Part shown: one piece after another, positions 34,291-47,640 of the stretch
How the letters are laid out: each line of letters begins with the position of its first letter
Numbering within the stretch: position 1 is the stretch's first letter
Assembly (NCBI GenBank): GCA_021442155.1
Contig: CM038225.1
Span: forward strand, 83,836,925 to 83,900,924
Length of the DNA: 64,000 nucleotides
Direction: 5' to 3'
From: Cymbidium sinense
Lineage: Eukaryota; Streptophyta; Magnoliopsida; Asparagales; Orchidaceae
Notes under the pieces: model-generated
Told to the model about the DNA's origin: nothing
The model's input: only the letters and a program-made list of their open reading frames with translations
Database searches by the model: none
Made by a program: the position numbers and the translations under genes

Positions 34291-37200
34291 TGTTGACCTC
34301 ACTTTTAGAGTGAGGATTCAATCTTCTCATCTTAGGCTTAAGAGTCTTCTAGACACTAGGATCTTCTTAGTCATAGGACACTTCTAGTGACTAAGTGAAC
34401 ACATAACCTGAATATAGGGACTTAGGAGGACTTGCCATAGGTTTAGGCTATGTTTTAGGATCTAAAGGTAGCCTACCCACCCTATGGCCTAAACCAAGAC
34501 TCATGTTTATCCCCTTAGCCAAGTCCAATCTCAAATTAATCCAAGCAAAATCCAATTGAATTCCATTTCATATCCAAGTTCCAAGCTAAAATAATTTAAA
34601 CCTAAATCATCTTATTCCCTTAAGCCAATCCTATAGACTTAACCAAAATTCCTTCAATCAAACTTAATTCAATTGAATTTTACAAAAGTACTCCAACCTT
34701 TCAAACCTTCATTCCAAACTCTTCCAAGATCTACAATCAAGCCATTTGACAAAACCAATTCAATTGACCCATTAGGTTCACTTGACCCAAAGTGACCTAA
34801 AGGACCCATTTGAGCCAAACTCCAATCCAACCCAAATTGGATTGAACCAACCCATTCAAAACCTCTTATATTGATTGTTGATCACCCATGATTGATCAAT
34901 TGCAATCAATTGGGTCAAACCAAGTCAAGTTGGTCATTTGATCAAGTTGACCCAATTAGGCTACAAGAACCAAATTGAACCAAATCCCATTCCAAATTCA
35001 ATTAATTGAAACCAATGATCCCAATCAACCCAAAATTGATTTTTGAACATGACTTGACCATCAATTAAGCCAAGCCAAGTCCAATTGGCCTATTGACCCA
35101 AGTTGACCCAATTTAACCTAAAGGGCCAAATTGGGCCAAATCAAATCCTAATCCAAATTGATTGCCACCAATGACTCAAACCCATCACAAATTGATTATT
35201 GAACATGATCAAACCCTTGGTTGAACCCAATTTGACCAAGTCAACCCAATTGACCCATTTAGCCCAAATTGACCTAAAGGTAAAATTGGTCTAAATCATT
35301 CTTAAATCCAAATTGATTGAAATAAAAATTTACAATCATCTACAAATGATCAATTGAACATAAACCAACACCTAACTCAAGCCAATTTGGCAAATTTGGC
35401 CAAATTGGTCAACTTAGCCAATTTGACCCATATGAATCCACATGGGTCAAATTCAAATCCAATCCAAATCAAGCCAAACCAATTGAATCAAAACATCCCA
35501 AATAATCATTTGAACTTGTCTCAAAACATGGTTTGACCCAATTTACTGAATTGGTCAACTTAATATGTAGCCCAATTTGACCTGCATGGGTCAAATTGAG
35601 CCAATCACAACCAAACCAACTCCAAACCCACTCAAATTTGGCAGGACCAATCCTTGGGTCACCATGGGTCAGTCCAAATCAAACCCAACCCAAATCAAAC
35701 CCGAATTGACCCATTACCCATTGGGTAAAGCACTCCACATAGGACAAAATCTATTTTTGAGTAGTCAAACCCCCTTATTTTGCACTTGGCAACCACCCTT
35801 AGCTTAATTTGGACCCTTGACCTTATGGCTAACTTGATCCAAGGCTAGTTGGGCCAGCCATATGTTAAGGGAGGTGAGCTTACCCACTTCCTCCCATTGG
35901 CACACCTAGGAAACAAAGGACACATCAGCACTTCCTCCCTTCACTTACCTACTCAAACTGAGCTACATCAGCACTACTCTGACATCCCCGGCCGCCTGCA
36001 CTGGTCAGACGTTTGCCCAAGGTAGATCCAATCCAAGCCATCAGATTTTAGGGGGAGGAAAGTATACTTCTCCCCATTTAACTCTCACACACATCAGAGC
36101 ATTCCTAGAGCTTGAGAGAGTCAAAATAAACTCCCAGCTTTCCCCAGTTCCCAGCCTCCCCACGAAAACACCAAACCCAAAATAGCCAGCCTATCTCCAT
36201 CAAACCTCACTTAACCTCCACCACTTTCAAATTAACTTCACCCACACCTTCCCTAGCTCAAGATCAAGAACAAATTGATTCATGATCAATTCAGCACTAG
36301 AAACCCATCCAAGATTAACTCTGAGAGGATTACGTGTTTGGTCCAGAGCCACTAGAGAGGAGGCATGGCGTGAGCTTCTCAATAGGGCTTCATCTCTTCA
36401 AGAAAAAACTACCTTGGTTGATAGACCACCGACCCTGAGCGGAGGTGAGGTAAATTTTGATAAACCATAGAAAATCTAATTTTTATTAGGTCTTTATGAA
36501 GGAAATTATGTTCTCATGTGATTTTCGCCATTAGATCCCTCTAGATTCCCTTCGTGAAGCTTTTGCAGTCGATCCTGATGCCTCATGAGCTTTTGGCAGC
36601 TCTTGGCGAGGAGGGAAGATGGTGTCCGCCTTTCATCATCGGCTGAAGGATCATCCGCCGTCCGTTCCACATTATTAGAATGGATGATCGAGATTTAATT
36701 TGCTAGATAAATAAATTTTAATCCTATAGGAACCACAAGATTAATCCCCACCATTCGATCTAAGATTGGATGGCAGGGATGAAAGCATGTCTGCCATAGC
36801 TGACTTAACTGCAGCGTCGGATAATTTAGTGGCCAATCCTACTGCCATGTGGAAAGAGTTGCCACATCAGCTCGTGCATGGCCGATGGGATTAGGGATTA
36901 ATTAGGGTTTAAAATATGATTAATTGCACTAAAACTTCATAAAATCATAACTAATTATAGAAAAATCAAAAATACAAATAAACCCATTTTGGAAAGGTTA
37001 AAAAGAGGACATTTTAATAAAATAGTTTTATTTAATTTTGTATAGTGATGAAAGCTTAATTAGGATTTGAATATTTTTAATTAGCTTAATTAAGTCCTAA
37101 TTACTTGAGCAATTAATCCCAAACTTGGCATGTTGATTTCTTAGGATGTCCTCTGCCTATTATATTTTTCTTGGGATTTATTGGCTACGTAATTAGAGAA

Positions 37201-39589
37201 ATTTAAAATCTTAAGCTTAATCACCCTCCTTAATCAAATTAACCCTAATTCAAATTATTAAAGATTGAAATTTCAATAATTAATGATAAATAGTGGCTGT
37301 TTATAGTGAGATTGATTGGGGTAAATGATTAATTCCCCTTCCTTAGCCATTTTCCTAATTTTCTCTGCATGGAGGGTTTAATTAACTTATGATTTAATTA
37401 AGAGGTTAATTAATAAATTAATAATAAAAATTAATCAAATTAAATTTATAATCACTTCAGATGATTAACATTCAATTCATGGGTTTCTCTTTATATGTTC
37501 AATAACATAAAGATCTTTAAGAAAATTATGAGTAGCCCATAAGTGTGGGAAAAATTATGAAAGTACTTAATTAAATTCTTTAATTAATCTCTCATCATGA
37601 GCCAATTGGGTCCTTTAGGAGCATTGCAAGTTTATTTTTCTCATGTGCATATCATTTGTGGCTCATGATTAAATGATTAATTAAATTAAAGAAGAACATG
37701 AATGGGAATTAAGTGGATTGTTTAATGATTCAAATTAATTAAATTATAATAATCACTTAATTATCTCTCCTTAAATGAATTAAAGTTACCAACATGGGAA
37801 TGGGATTGAAAAATAGCAAATGATCTCTCCTCTTTAAGTTCAATCAAAATCCAAAATCAAATCAATAAGATGCTTTTGTTTTCTTTAAATGGTTTTTAAT
37901 TAATGTGATTATCCTTAGGAATTAGTGTAGTTGAATGAATTATGTAGAGATGTTTGGCCATTTCTTTCAATCACCTTGAATATTGTATGTCATGTGATAT
38001 CATGCATTCATATTTCAAAATCAAATGAAATTTACTCATGTAAAATTGCATGTGTTGTCTTAATCTCATTATATGTGTGGCTATTATCACTAATAAATTC
38101 AAAATTATTTTCTAAAAAATTAAAAATTGATAATAACATTTGGAGTGATAGTAGTCATGAATATATGTATAGGATTGTCATGTGTTTATAGCTTAAGCAT
38201 GTGAAGGTAGTACTTTCTTTTCTACATTCATGTATGGATTAACATATGTTTGAATGATAATAAGTATATAATTTGGACATCCCGAGAATAAGAGGCTTAA
38301 AGTATCCCCAAGGAGGTCACTTGATTATCTTACTTTCCTGGTTAACAAAGGCACATACTTATTTAATTTCATTCATATGTTTATTTATATTAGAATATGG
38401 ATAAAGCTTTACTTTACATGTATAAACAATTCAATCAAAAATACAATCTTTTGCATGATTTTCATTCTTATAGTTGTATATACATTCATATTTGATTTAA
38501 CATATTTTATGTCATGGTAATTCAACCACATTAATCTTAAGATTCCTTTCATGTTGAATAAAATTTTTTAAGGTTAACCTAAACTTAGGATTAAATAAAA
38601 TATTTAACAAATCACTCATTAAAAGAAACTAAATCATAAAAATGTGCTTTTAGAAAATAACTTATGGTTGGAATGAAGGAGGTTAAACCTTCTTCTTCAC
38701 TTTACAACACTTAGATGCTAAGTGTAAATCAAATAAAATAAAAAAATACAAAATTAAAACTTACAAATCCTCCAAACAACTTAAAATGAAACTATCCATC
38801 ATGTTAACTTAAACTTTTTCGAACATAGAAAATTATAATTTAAAAGACTAGCTAAGACATACCACACTTAGCCTAAACACACACATTAGAATGCTAAGTC
38901 ACCACTTCTAACTTTAGGTTAGGATGGAGTATGTATGTTGTTGTATTTTATTTTGTGATGGCATGTTAACTGCTTGAGAATGTATGTATGTTTAGCTAAT
39001 AATTATCTTGCAGGTGTAGTTAAATTTACTTTTTATATAAAACTATAATTTTACAATAGGAATTAGGATTAATGCTATGGGATTTAGGATGTGCAGTGTC
39101 TAGAAGGCTTAGTCCTAGGAGGCCCTGTGAAGCCTTAGTGCAAATCAAATCAAGAGAAGAAAGAAAGAAGAAATGAAGACTGAAGACCCCCATAACATGT
39201 ATTCAATTCTAAATTATAATATATTTTGTAATTCTAGGTTGTATAAGAGTAGAGTTCGGCAACCCAATTTTTTCTTTTTCGAGGTGTATGGTGGTACCCG
39301 GCTGCACCGGCCTCGTATTCTTTCACGATAGTCTATAAAATGATTGTTGTTGTGTTTAGGTTGAGTACTAAAATAGCATGATTTTTATAGTTTCTTCATG
39401 ATTGATGTTTTAATGTGTGCTCTGGATGCAGTAGGCTCTTAGAATAAAATTAATTTTTCTACCCAATTAACATCTCATAACTAAAATTTAAAATAACTCA
39501 ACCTTATTCTAAAGCTTAGGTTGTAATTAAGATAACTAAAATATTTAACAACCCCTTAACTATATGTTGTATGCCTAACATCATGCATG
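34291..39589 (+). mobile_element. TGTTGAC-family long LTR-like repeat, copy 3 (longest, 5.3 kb)
   Basis: Starts TGTTGACCTCACTTTTAGAG exactly where the plant-mobile-domain pseudogene stops. In order it shows: a conserved 250-base head (to about 34,540); a 1.2-kb stretch dominated by TTGACC/CCAAATTGG words; a GC-richer part with CTCCCCATTTAACTCTC (36,050-36,080) and TCTCAATAGGGCTTCA (36,377); a TGGATG... block with heavy former CpG content (36,600-36,880); AT-rich text with AACCCATTTTGGAAAGG (36,979); and GGTTGTATAAGAG (39,234) with TTTTTCTACCCA (39,453). It is cut at 39,589 by the next copy. No gag-pol is present, so the 5.3 kb is best read as a very long LTR or an LTR-derived non-coding element. 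The small frames inside it (35,354-35,807, 36,282-36,470, 37,931-38,191) show no protein signature. Confidence 0.7.
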
Positions 39590-42249
39590 TGTTGATCTCA
39601 CTTTTGGAGTGAGGATTCAACTCTTCCATCTTATATCTAGGAGTCTTCTAGATACTAAGAGCTCCTTAGTCATAAGACACTTCTAGTGGCTAAGTGAACA
39701 CTTAACCTAAACCTAGAGACTTAGGAGGATTAGCCATAGGATTAGGCTATTCCTTAGGACCTAGGGTGTGACCTACCTAGCCTATAGCCAAACCATGACT
39801 CATGTCTAGCTTCTTAGCCAAGATCCAAACTCAAATCAATACAACCAAATCCAAATGAATCTCAATTCAAATCCAATTCCAAACTCCAAAACCAAAACCA
39901 AATCTAAATAATCTAAACCTAAACCTATGATTCAACTTTATGGACTTAGCCAAAATTTCCTTCAATCTAAACTAACTTCAATTGATTTTCTCAAAATCAA
40001 TTCAATCTTTCAATCATCATTCCAAACCATACCAAAATCTACAATCAAATCAATCAAAGCCAAAACCATTTCAATCAACCTAACCCAACCCATTTGACCC
40101 AAAATATTCAAATGAGCCAAAATCCAATGAAACCTAAATTAATTGCAACCAAAGCCATAAATAAATACCAAATCAATATCTAAACTCTACTCAATTCAAT
40201 CCAACCCAAAATCAAGCCAATTAACTCATTTAGACTCACTTGACCAAAGTGACTTAAAGGACCTATTTGAACCAAATCTCAATCCAATCCAAATTGGATT
40301 GAATCAAACCACTCAAAATCTCATATGATGATTGTTGATCATCCTTGATTGATCAATTATCATCAATTGGGTCAAACCAAGTCAATTTGATCATTTGACC
40401 AAATCAACCCACTTAACCTACATGAGCCAAATGAACCAAATCTCATCCTACATCAAATTAATTAAAACCAATGATTCATACCAACCTAAAATCAACCCTT
40501 GAATATGACTTGACCATCAATTGAGCCAAACCAAACCCAATTGGCCCTTTGACCTAAGTTGACCCAATTTGACTAAAAGGCCAAATTGGGTCAAATCAAA
40601 ATCAAATCCAAATTGATTCAAACCAATGACTCAAATTCATTCCAAATTGGTTAGTAAACATGATCAAAGCCTTGATTGAACCCAATTTGACCAATTGAAG
40701 CCAATTGACCTAATTAGCCCAAATTGGCCTAAAGGGTCAATTTGGCCTAAATCATTCTTAAATAAAAATTGATTAAAATCAAAGGCTACAATCATTTTCA
40801 AAAGATCAATTGAACATGAGCCAATGCCTAACCCAAGCCAATTTAGCCAATTTGGCCAATTTGGCCAAATTGGTCAACTTGACCAATTTGACCCATATGA
40901 ACTCAAATGGGTCAAATCCAAATCCAATCCAAATTGAACCCAATCAATTTAACCAAAACACTCCAAATACTCATTTTAACTTAACTCAACTCTTGGTTTC
41001 ACCCAATTTGACCAATTGGTCAACTTGATCCAACCTAGCCTAATTTGACTTACATGGGTCAAATTGAGCCAAACCCATTCAAACCAAGCTCAAACTCATT
41101 GAAACTTGGCATGACCCATCCTTGGCTCACCTTGGGTCAGCCCAAATCCAACCCAACCCATAATGAACCTGAATTGACTCATTACCCAATGGGTAAAGCC
41201 TCCCACATGAGACCAAACTCCATTTTGAATGGTCCAACCCACTCTCCTCCCCTTGGCAGCCATCCTAAGCTCTAAATGGGCTCAAGGACCACTGGCTCAC
41301 CTAACCCAAAGCTATTTGGGTTAGCCATGAGCCAAGTGGAGGTGAGCTGACCTCTCCAAAACCATTAAGACACTTGGAAAGCCAAACCGAGCCACCTCGG
41401 CCCTTGACAGCCACTCCGCCTCACTCACCCACTCAAACGGAAACTCCTCATATCCACACCCACGCAGCTATGTGGCTGACGATCACAAGAAGCCAAACCA
41501 ATCTTGTCCATTTGATCCAAGGGAGGAGGGGGTATACCCCCCTCATTTCAATCCAATTTGAGCACTTGGACTTCCTTAGAGCCCTAACACATTGAGAGGA
41601 ACTCCCCCAAGCACTTTCCTAACTTCCCGAGCCTCCCTATCACCGGAGACGATGAAGCCGAGCCTGCTTGAAATAGGACAAGGGTCAACTTCATCCAACT
41701 CCACCAAATCCCAACCAATCCCAAATTAACTTCACCCACATATTCACCAAGCTCCGGCGAGGCAAAACAAACCTTCTCCCGAGCGATTCGAGCACCGAAG
41801 ACCACCCCAAGTATAACTTTGATGAGTTTTCTGGCGGCGGTTGATCCACAGAGGCACTGACGAGGAGTCAAGGTGCCATCTTCTCAATAGGGCTTCACCT
41901 CTTCAAGGCAAAGCTACCTCGGTCTATTAGCCACTAGTCCGAAGCTCTGGCGAGGTACTTTTCCAGCAAACTGAGATTTTTTTCAAAATAAATTAGGCCT
42001 TTTTGAAGGAAATGTTAATGTCATGTGTTTACCACCGTTAGGTTCCCTAAGATTTCCTTGTGAACATGTGGGATTGATTTCGAAGTCTCACGAGCTCTTG
42101 TGAGCTCAAATCGAGCGGGGGAAGGTAGACGGTGTCCGTCTTCCATTGCTTGGGGGGCGATGGATAATCCTCCATCTGTTCTGCATGATCGGAATGGATG
42201 GTCATGATTATTTGATTAGATTAATCTAATTTAATCCCCTTAAGGACTG
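39590..42249 (+). mobile_element. TGTTGAC-family repeat, copy 4 (left 2.66 kb)
   Basis: Begins TGTTGATCTCACTTTTGGAG and follows copy 3 landmark by landmark: head, TTGACC-rich zone (40,080-41,170), the ATACCCCCCTCATTTC block (41,533), TTCTCAATAGGGCTTCA (41,882) and the GGATGGTCATGATT block (42,200). It stops after AATCCCCTTAAGGACT, where copy 3 continues into AACCACAAGATTAATCCCCA. The next copy starts at 42,250. Confidence 0.8.
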
Positions 42250-43168
42250 TGTTGACCTCACTTTTGGAGTGAGGATTCAATCTTCCCATCATAGATATAG
42301 GAGTCTTCTAGACACTAAGAGCTCCTTAGTTCTAAGACACTTCTACTGATTAGGTGAATATTTAACCTAAGCCTAGAGACTTAGAAGGGTTAATCATAAG
42401 ATTAAGCTATGCCTTAGGACATAGGGAAACTCACCTACCCTATAACCTAACCAATCCATGCTTACCTCTTTAACCTAAACCAAACCTTAAATTCAATTTG
42501 TCCAAACTCAATCCAATCTCAAATCCACATAACTGTATTCTAAATCAAACCAAAATCAAATCAATTCAACCAAACCAAATATATGCCCATGACATCACTC
42601 TATGGACTTAGCTAAATGACCCTTCAATCCAAATCAAATTCAATTGATTTTCTCATAAATCAATTTAATCCTCCAATTAAATCAAATCCATGATCAAATC
42701 AAATCCGAGCCTAAGCCCATGACTTAATCATATGGACTTAGTCAAATCCTCTTCAATCTGAATTCTAAGATTTTATCATGAATCAATTCAATCTTTCAAT
42801 CACACTCTAAACCAAAATCTACAATATATAATTAAGCCATGTCAAACCAAAATCAATTTAATTCGACCAACTTAACCCAAATGAGCCAAAATTCATTCGA
42901 ACCCAAAGCAATTACAATCAAAACCTCAAATCAATTCCAAATCATATATTGAACTTAACTCAACTCAATTCAACCCAAAATTAGGCCAATTAACCCATTT
43001 AGGCTCACTTCACCCAAAGTGACCTAAATGACTTATTTGAGCCAACCTTCAATCCAACCCAAACTGGATTGAGCCAAACCATCCAAAACCTCTTGTGATG
43101 ATTGTTGATCATCCTTGATTGATCAATTGTCATCAAGTAGATCAAACCAAGTCAACGCACTTAACCTA
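42250..43168 (+). mobile_element. TGTTGAC-family repeat, copy 5 (left 0.92 kb)
   Basis: Begins TGTTGACCTCACTTTTGGAG and keeps the head and the first part of the TTGACC-rich zone. It ends in GTCAACGCACTTAACCTA, which corresponds to CCACTTAACCTACATGAGCC of copy 4 (near 40,410), so it is cut in mid-zone by the following copy. Confidence 0.8.
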
Positions 43169-45545
43169 TGTTGATCTCATTTTTAGGATGAGCTCTCAAC
43201 CTCTCCATATTAGACATAAGATTCCTCTTAGACACCAGGAGTTCTTTAGTCTTAAGACACTTCTAGTGATTAGGTGAACACTCAACTAACCCTAGAGACT
43301 TAGAAGAGTTAGCCATAGGGATAGGTTATGCCCTAGGGGTGTTAGAAAAATATGCCCACCCTATAGCTTGAACACAATCCTTACTCTCTTCTTTCAAGTC
43401 AAACTTCAAAATTCAAATCAATTTTAAACTTAAATCAACTTCAAATTCAAATCAACCTCAAATCCAAGCAATCTGAAGTTCAAATCAATCCCAAATTCAA
43501 ATAAAATTCAAACCCAAACAGATTCCAAATCAAATCTCAAATCAATGCAAACGGATTTTCTCAAATCATGAATCAATTCTAAATGATTAAAATGCATGAT
43601 CAATCCAAAATCCAAAATCTTTCTAAGTCATTTTGATTACATCTTATGGACTTAGCCAAACAAAATCCTAAATTGGAAATCATGAATCAATTCCAAATGA
43701 TTGAAATCCATGATCAATTTTAAAATCCAAAATCATTCCTAAGCCATCTTTAATTTCTCATTATGGACTTAGCTCAAATCAAACCCAAATAAATTCAAAC
43801 TCAAAAGATTTTCTCACAACCCATTTATATTCTTATTTATATTCACAAATAAAAATGAAATATAAATTCAAATAACCAAAACCAAATTCAAAACTCAAAC
43901 TCAAATCTACCTTAAGTTCAATCTTACCCTTTAAAGTCAAACTCTTGAACTTGATCAAATCAAACTCAAATCAATCCAAACCCTTGGATTTTCTTCATGA
44001 TTCAATCAATCATTCAATCATGAATCCAAATATAAACACAAACTTCAATCATCAAACCAAAAATAAATTCAAAACTCAAACCCAAATCAAACCCATGTTC
44101 ATTCCTTTGAACTTGAAATTGTCAAATGAATCAAAACCCATTTGACTCCAAATCTCTTGCAAATGGATTTATATTTCAATCATAAGTCCATATGTGAGTT
44201 CAACCAAACTTGAATTAAGCCTTGATCAGGCCAATTGACTCACTTAGGCTCACTTGACCCAAAGTGACCTGAAGCACTCTTTTGAGCCAAATTTTAATCC
44301 AACCCAAATTGGATTGAACTAAGCCCACTTAAGCCTCACATTGCGAGCAACAATTGTCATAAGATGATTAATCTCTCAAATTAGGTCAAACTAAGTCAAA
44401 CCTAAGGATTGAACAAGTCAACACTTAACCCAAACCAAACTTAAACTAGCCAAAATCCACCATAAGCCAAATTGATTGCAACCAATGGGTCAAATTTATT
44501 CTAAACTACTTGATAAACTTGACCAAAGCCTCAATTGACCAACTAGACCCAACCTAGCCCAATTGACCATGAACCCAACTTGACCTAAAAGGCCAAATTG
44601 AGCCAAAATCAAACCAAACCAAAATTGACTGAAACCAAAGCTTGAAAAATATTTCAAATGACCAACCAAACCTAAATCAACCTATGACCTAACCCAATTA
44701 GGTCAAATGGGTCAAATTGGTCAACTTGACCCACTTGACCTAAATGAAATCAAATGAACCAAACCAAATATAAACCAAGTCGAACCAAACCAATGATGTT
44801 AAAACACTTCAAATGGTCATATGAACTTGACCCAACCCTTGGTTTGACCTAATTTGACTAATTGGTCAACTTGACCCAAGTTGACCCATTTTGACCTAAA
44901 TGAGTCAACAAGAGCCAAATGATATCAAATCAACTCCAAATTCCTTGAAAATTTGTACAACCTATTTTCAAACTATTCCAAATCTGCTCAAACTAAAATC
45001 AAAGCCAAATGACCATTTTATCCTTAGGTCAAGGGGTAACCCATGGCCAATTGTAGTTGGAATTTGGTCAAATCCTTTTCATGGCCACTTGGCACCCTCT
45101 TAGTGGACCAAGTGGACACTAGTGAGTATGGTGCACATGACTCAATGGGTTTGGGTCAGCCAAACTGACCACCCCACTCAAAATGAGCACATTAGATCAC
45201 CTCCCACACCTCATTTAACACATGGAAACTCCTCCACTACTTCTCTCTGCCCAAACTGAATCACATGGCATCCAAAACAGCCTAATCAACTCACTCCATG
45301 GGATCAATTTGATCAAAAAGGCAAAACACCTCTCGGCCGTCTGATCCTTGTAGGGGAGATATACTCCCCCTAATTTCACCTCATTTGCATTCACTCACAC
45401 TCGATTGAGCTTAAGAAACTCAGAGCAAGCTTCTCCAAGTTACTCCAAGCTTCCTCAAACATTTCTCATTTCTCTATTCTTGGTTTCCTTAAGCCGAAAA
45501 TAGGGGAGCTCATTGAAAATTCCAACTCATCCATCACTCAAATAA
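43169..45545 (+). mobile_element. TGTTGAC-family repeat, copy 6 (left 2.4 kb)
   Basis: Begins TGTTGATCTCATTTTTAGGA and keeps the head, an AATCAAATTC-rich stretch that the other copies lack in this length (43,390-44,200), the TTGACC-rich zone (44,230-44,910) and the ATACTCCCCCTAATTTCACC block (45,361). It gives way near 45,545 to the leader of Tat element A. Because A has no LTR or primer site at that point, the junction is not a simple insertion of A. Confidence 0.75.
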
Positions 45546-45736
45546 AAGCCAAAAATTAAATTCAGATATGAACCTATGGAAGCATCAATCTCTTCAAAAA
45601 TATTTGAACTCATTTTCAACATACACAAATTTGTTGTAAATGGATTCAAAATTCAAAAATTCCCTTCTCCAATTCTAAAATCAAAATCCTTCTCCAAAAT
45701 CAAAGAGCCCCACTTAACTTATTCAAATTGTAAAGT

Positions 45737-47500
45737 GTGGGTTCAAATTCTAAAAAAATGAAAAAGGAATCTAATTCAACTTATTTTCAACATGAACTTT
45801 CAATCGCTAGTTTCCTTCACCTAGATTGTAGCAAAAGTATGGTGTTTATATTTTCTTTCGAGATGGACTTCACTGTGGATCAGGATAGCCTCCCGCAATC
45901 TGACTTCGCCCACCTCATTCATTTTAGCCAAGGCTTTGAGGGGGCTAGGATCATGTGGGACCACCTCACAACAGTGGAGCGCAGACCAAATAGAAGCCGA
46001 TCATCTAGGTTGAGATGCCATCAGATTCAGAGGTTCCCTCACTGAAGAGGAAGGTTGTGGTGCAATAGTACCAGATGCGCCTAGTGGCCCTGCTCGCCTA
46101 GCAAGACCCACTCTTTGGCTTCCTCCAAGGGGAAGGCTCCCCTAATTCTAGGGATTATCACCCCTGCCTAGAAGTTTGCATCTAGTTCCCACACTGCTCG
46201 TCCCACCAGGACTCAATGCCAAAATAAGAACCACATGATCAAGCTGTATCATACTGATAACAGAGAGTGAGGCGCCCACTAACAAGTAGGAGGTACCTAG
46301 GGTAGTGTCTCCTCTTATCATAAAGAACATGTTTCACCCCCTTTCTGGATCTGATGGAGAGGAGAACATTAGGAGGATTTCAGCTTCACCTCCACCCGTA
46401 GTTCATTTTGAGGCTCTATAAGTGAGAGGAAAAGGTTGTATGGCAATTTAAGATTGGTTCTGTGTCGAGTTGGCAGAGCCTACGGATGATCAGAGTTCAA
46501 GGCTCAATTTGATTTGCGTTCAGTCATTCCTTGTAGTGTGGGCACATCAGGCAGGAGAGGGCTAGAAAGGCCCATGTATCTTATCACCAAGAGAGGCAAA
46601 GATACAAGATCAAATGCCTCACCAACTTTCACGGTTACCCATGCTGATCATTCTGACATCATTGTATTGATGGGTACAACCCAACATAGGAGGGGAGCAC
46701 CCGCTCAGAGAGAGTTGGTGGTGCCTCCACCACACTGCTCTACCCCACTACCACCATCTCTAGTCCAAGTTCCATCATCTACCATTCAAATAAAGGCCAT
46801 GAATGCCGTATCGAGGGAGAAGAGAGCCCCATTGGTGATCCAGCTACGGCCAGAGATCCCATTCCATCTACACTATCGATTGTGGCGAGGCTGAGCTCTT
46901 ATGCTCGACCTTCTGCCCCAATTATGGTGAATAAGGAGTGGTGATCTTGTTGCATAGTAGTTGTTCCATCACCACCACCACCACCACAGTAGGCTATGGA
47001 GATAGTAGCAGTTGAGGGGGAAGGAGACAGTACCACTATCCCCATGGTAGATTCTAGGAGTGTCACCCATCTATCTATCAAGAACATCATCCTCTAGTGA
47101 CTACAGTCCTCACAAGATCAACTCTCCAGTAGCAAGGGAGGTTAGATGTCTTTCCATTCATGGTAGTGATCCTACCACCGGTCAACCGAGGACAATCATG
47201 CCTGCACAGTTGGGCCGATCCCTAGATGACATTGTAGCTCAGTATCTACTGGAAAAGAAGGAGATCTTAGGATATGACTGGTCCTACTTAGAGGAAGAGA
47301 AGGTCAATTTTGATCCTAATGAAGATGATCTATTGGAGGATTCAGAGTACACATGGTCAACATGGGTTACCCTTCATGATCAGACTTTGGAAGGTGATGC
47401 TAGACGAAGCCACTCACCCAACACCTTCTTCAACAAACAAAAGATGAACAAATTGATAGGATGGGGTAGAGGCTTGAAGACTTCATAGCAGTAGTTTTAG
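45737..47500 (+). pseudogene. Upstream ORF / gag N-terminal region of element A
   Basis: Three open pieces (45,737-46,045; 46,514-46,894; 47,060-47,488) line up with the same region of B (54,180-55,860). The first holds FEMDFTVDQDSLPQSDFAHL; the second is basic and proline-rich; the third is acidic in its middle (YLEEEKVNFDPNEDDLLEDS). No named domain is recognised. It could be the extra ORF known upstream of gag in Ogre/Tat elements or the long N-terminal part of gag. Stops separate the pieces. Confidence 0.45.
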
Positions 47501-47640
47501 CACTTCAGAACTAAGCCACAGTAGCACATCTTACCATTGTAGAAATAGATTAGCCTGAATTGTTGCATGTCTTGGATCATCCTAAGAGTTTACCTTCAGT
47601 AGAGCAAGGCAGCACCAGCTTGTATAGGAATGTAGTGAGT

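Noticed and set aside
35354..35807. Open frames rich in Asn, Pro and Leu (also at 40,810-41,275 and 1,936-2,157)
   Set aside because: The peptides follow from the TTGACC/CCAAATTGG repeat words in the TGTTGAC family and do not share a frame between copies.
38000..38200. 86-residue open frame at 37,931-38,191
   Set aside because: It lies in the AT-rich later part of TGTTGAC copy 3, has no known motif, and is not preserved in copy 2 on the minus strand.
46514..46894. A 126-residue open frame that could be a host gene
   Set aside because: The same text, more broken, recurs in element B at 54,880-55,300, so it belongs to the retroelement's upstream ORF.
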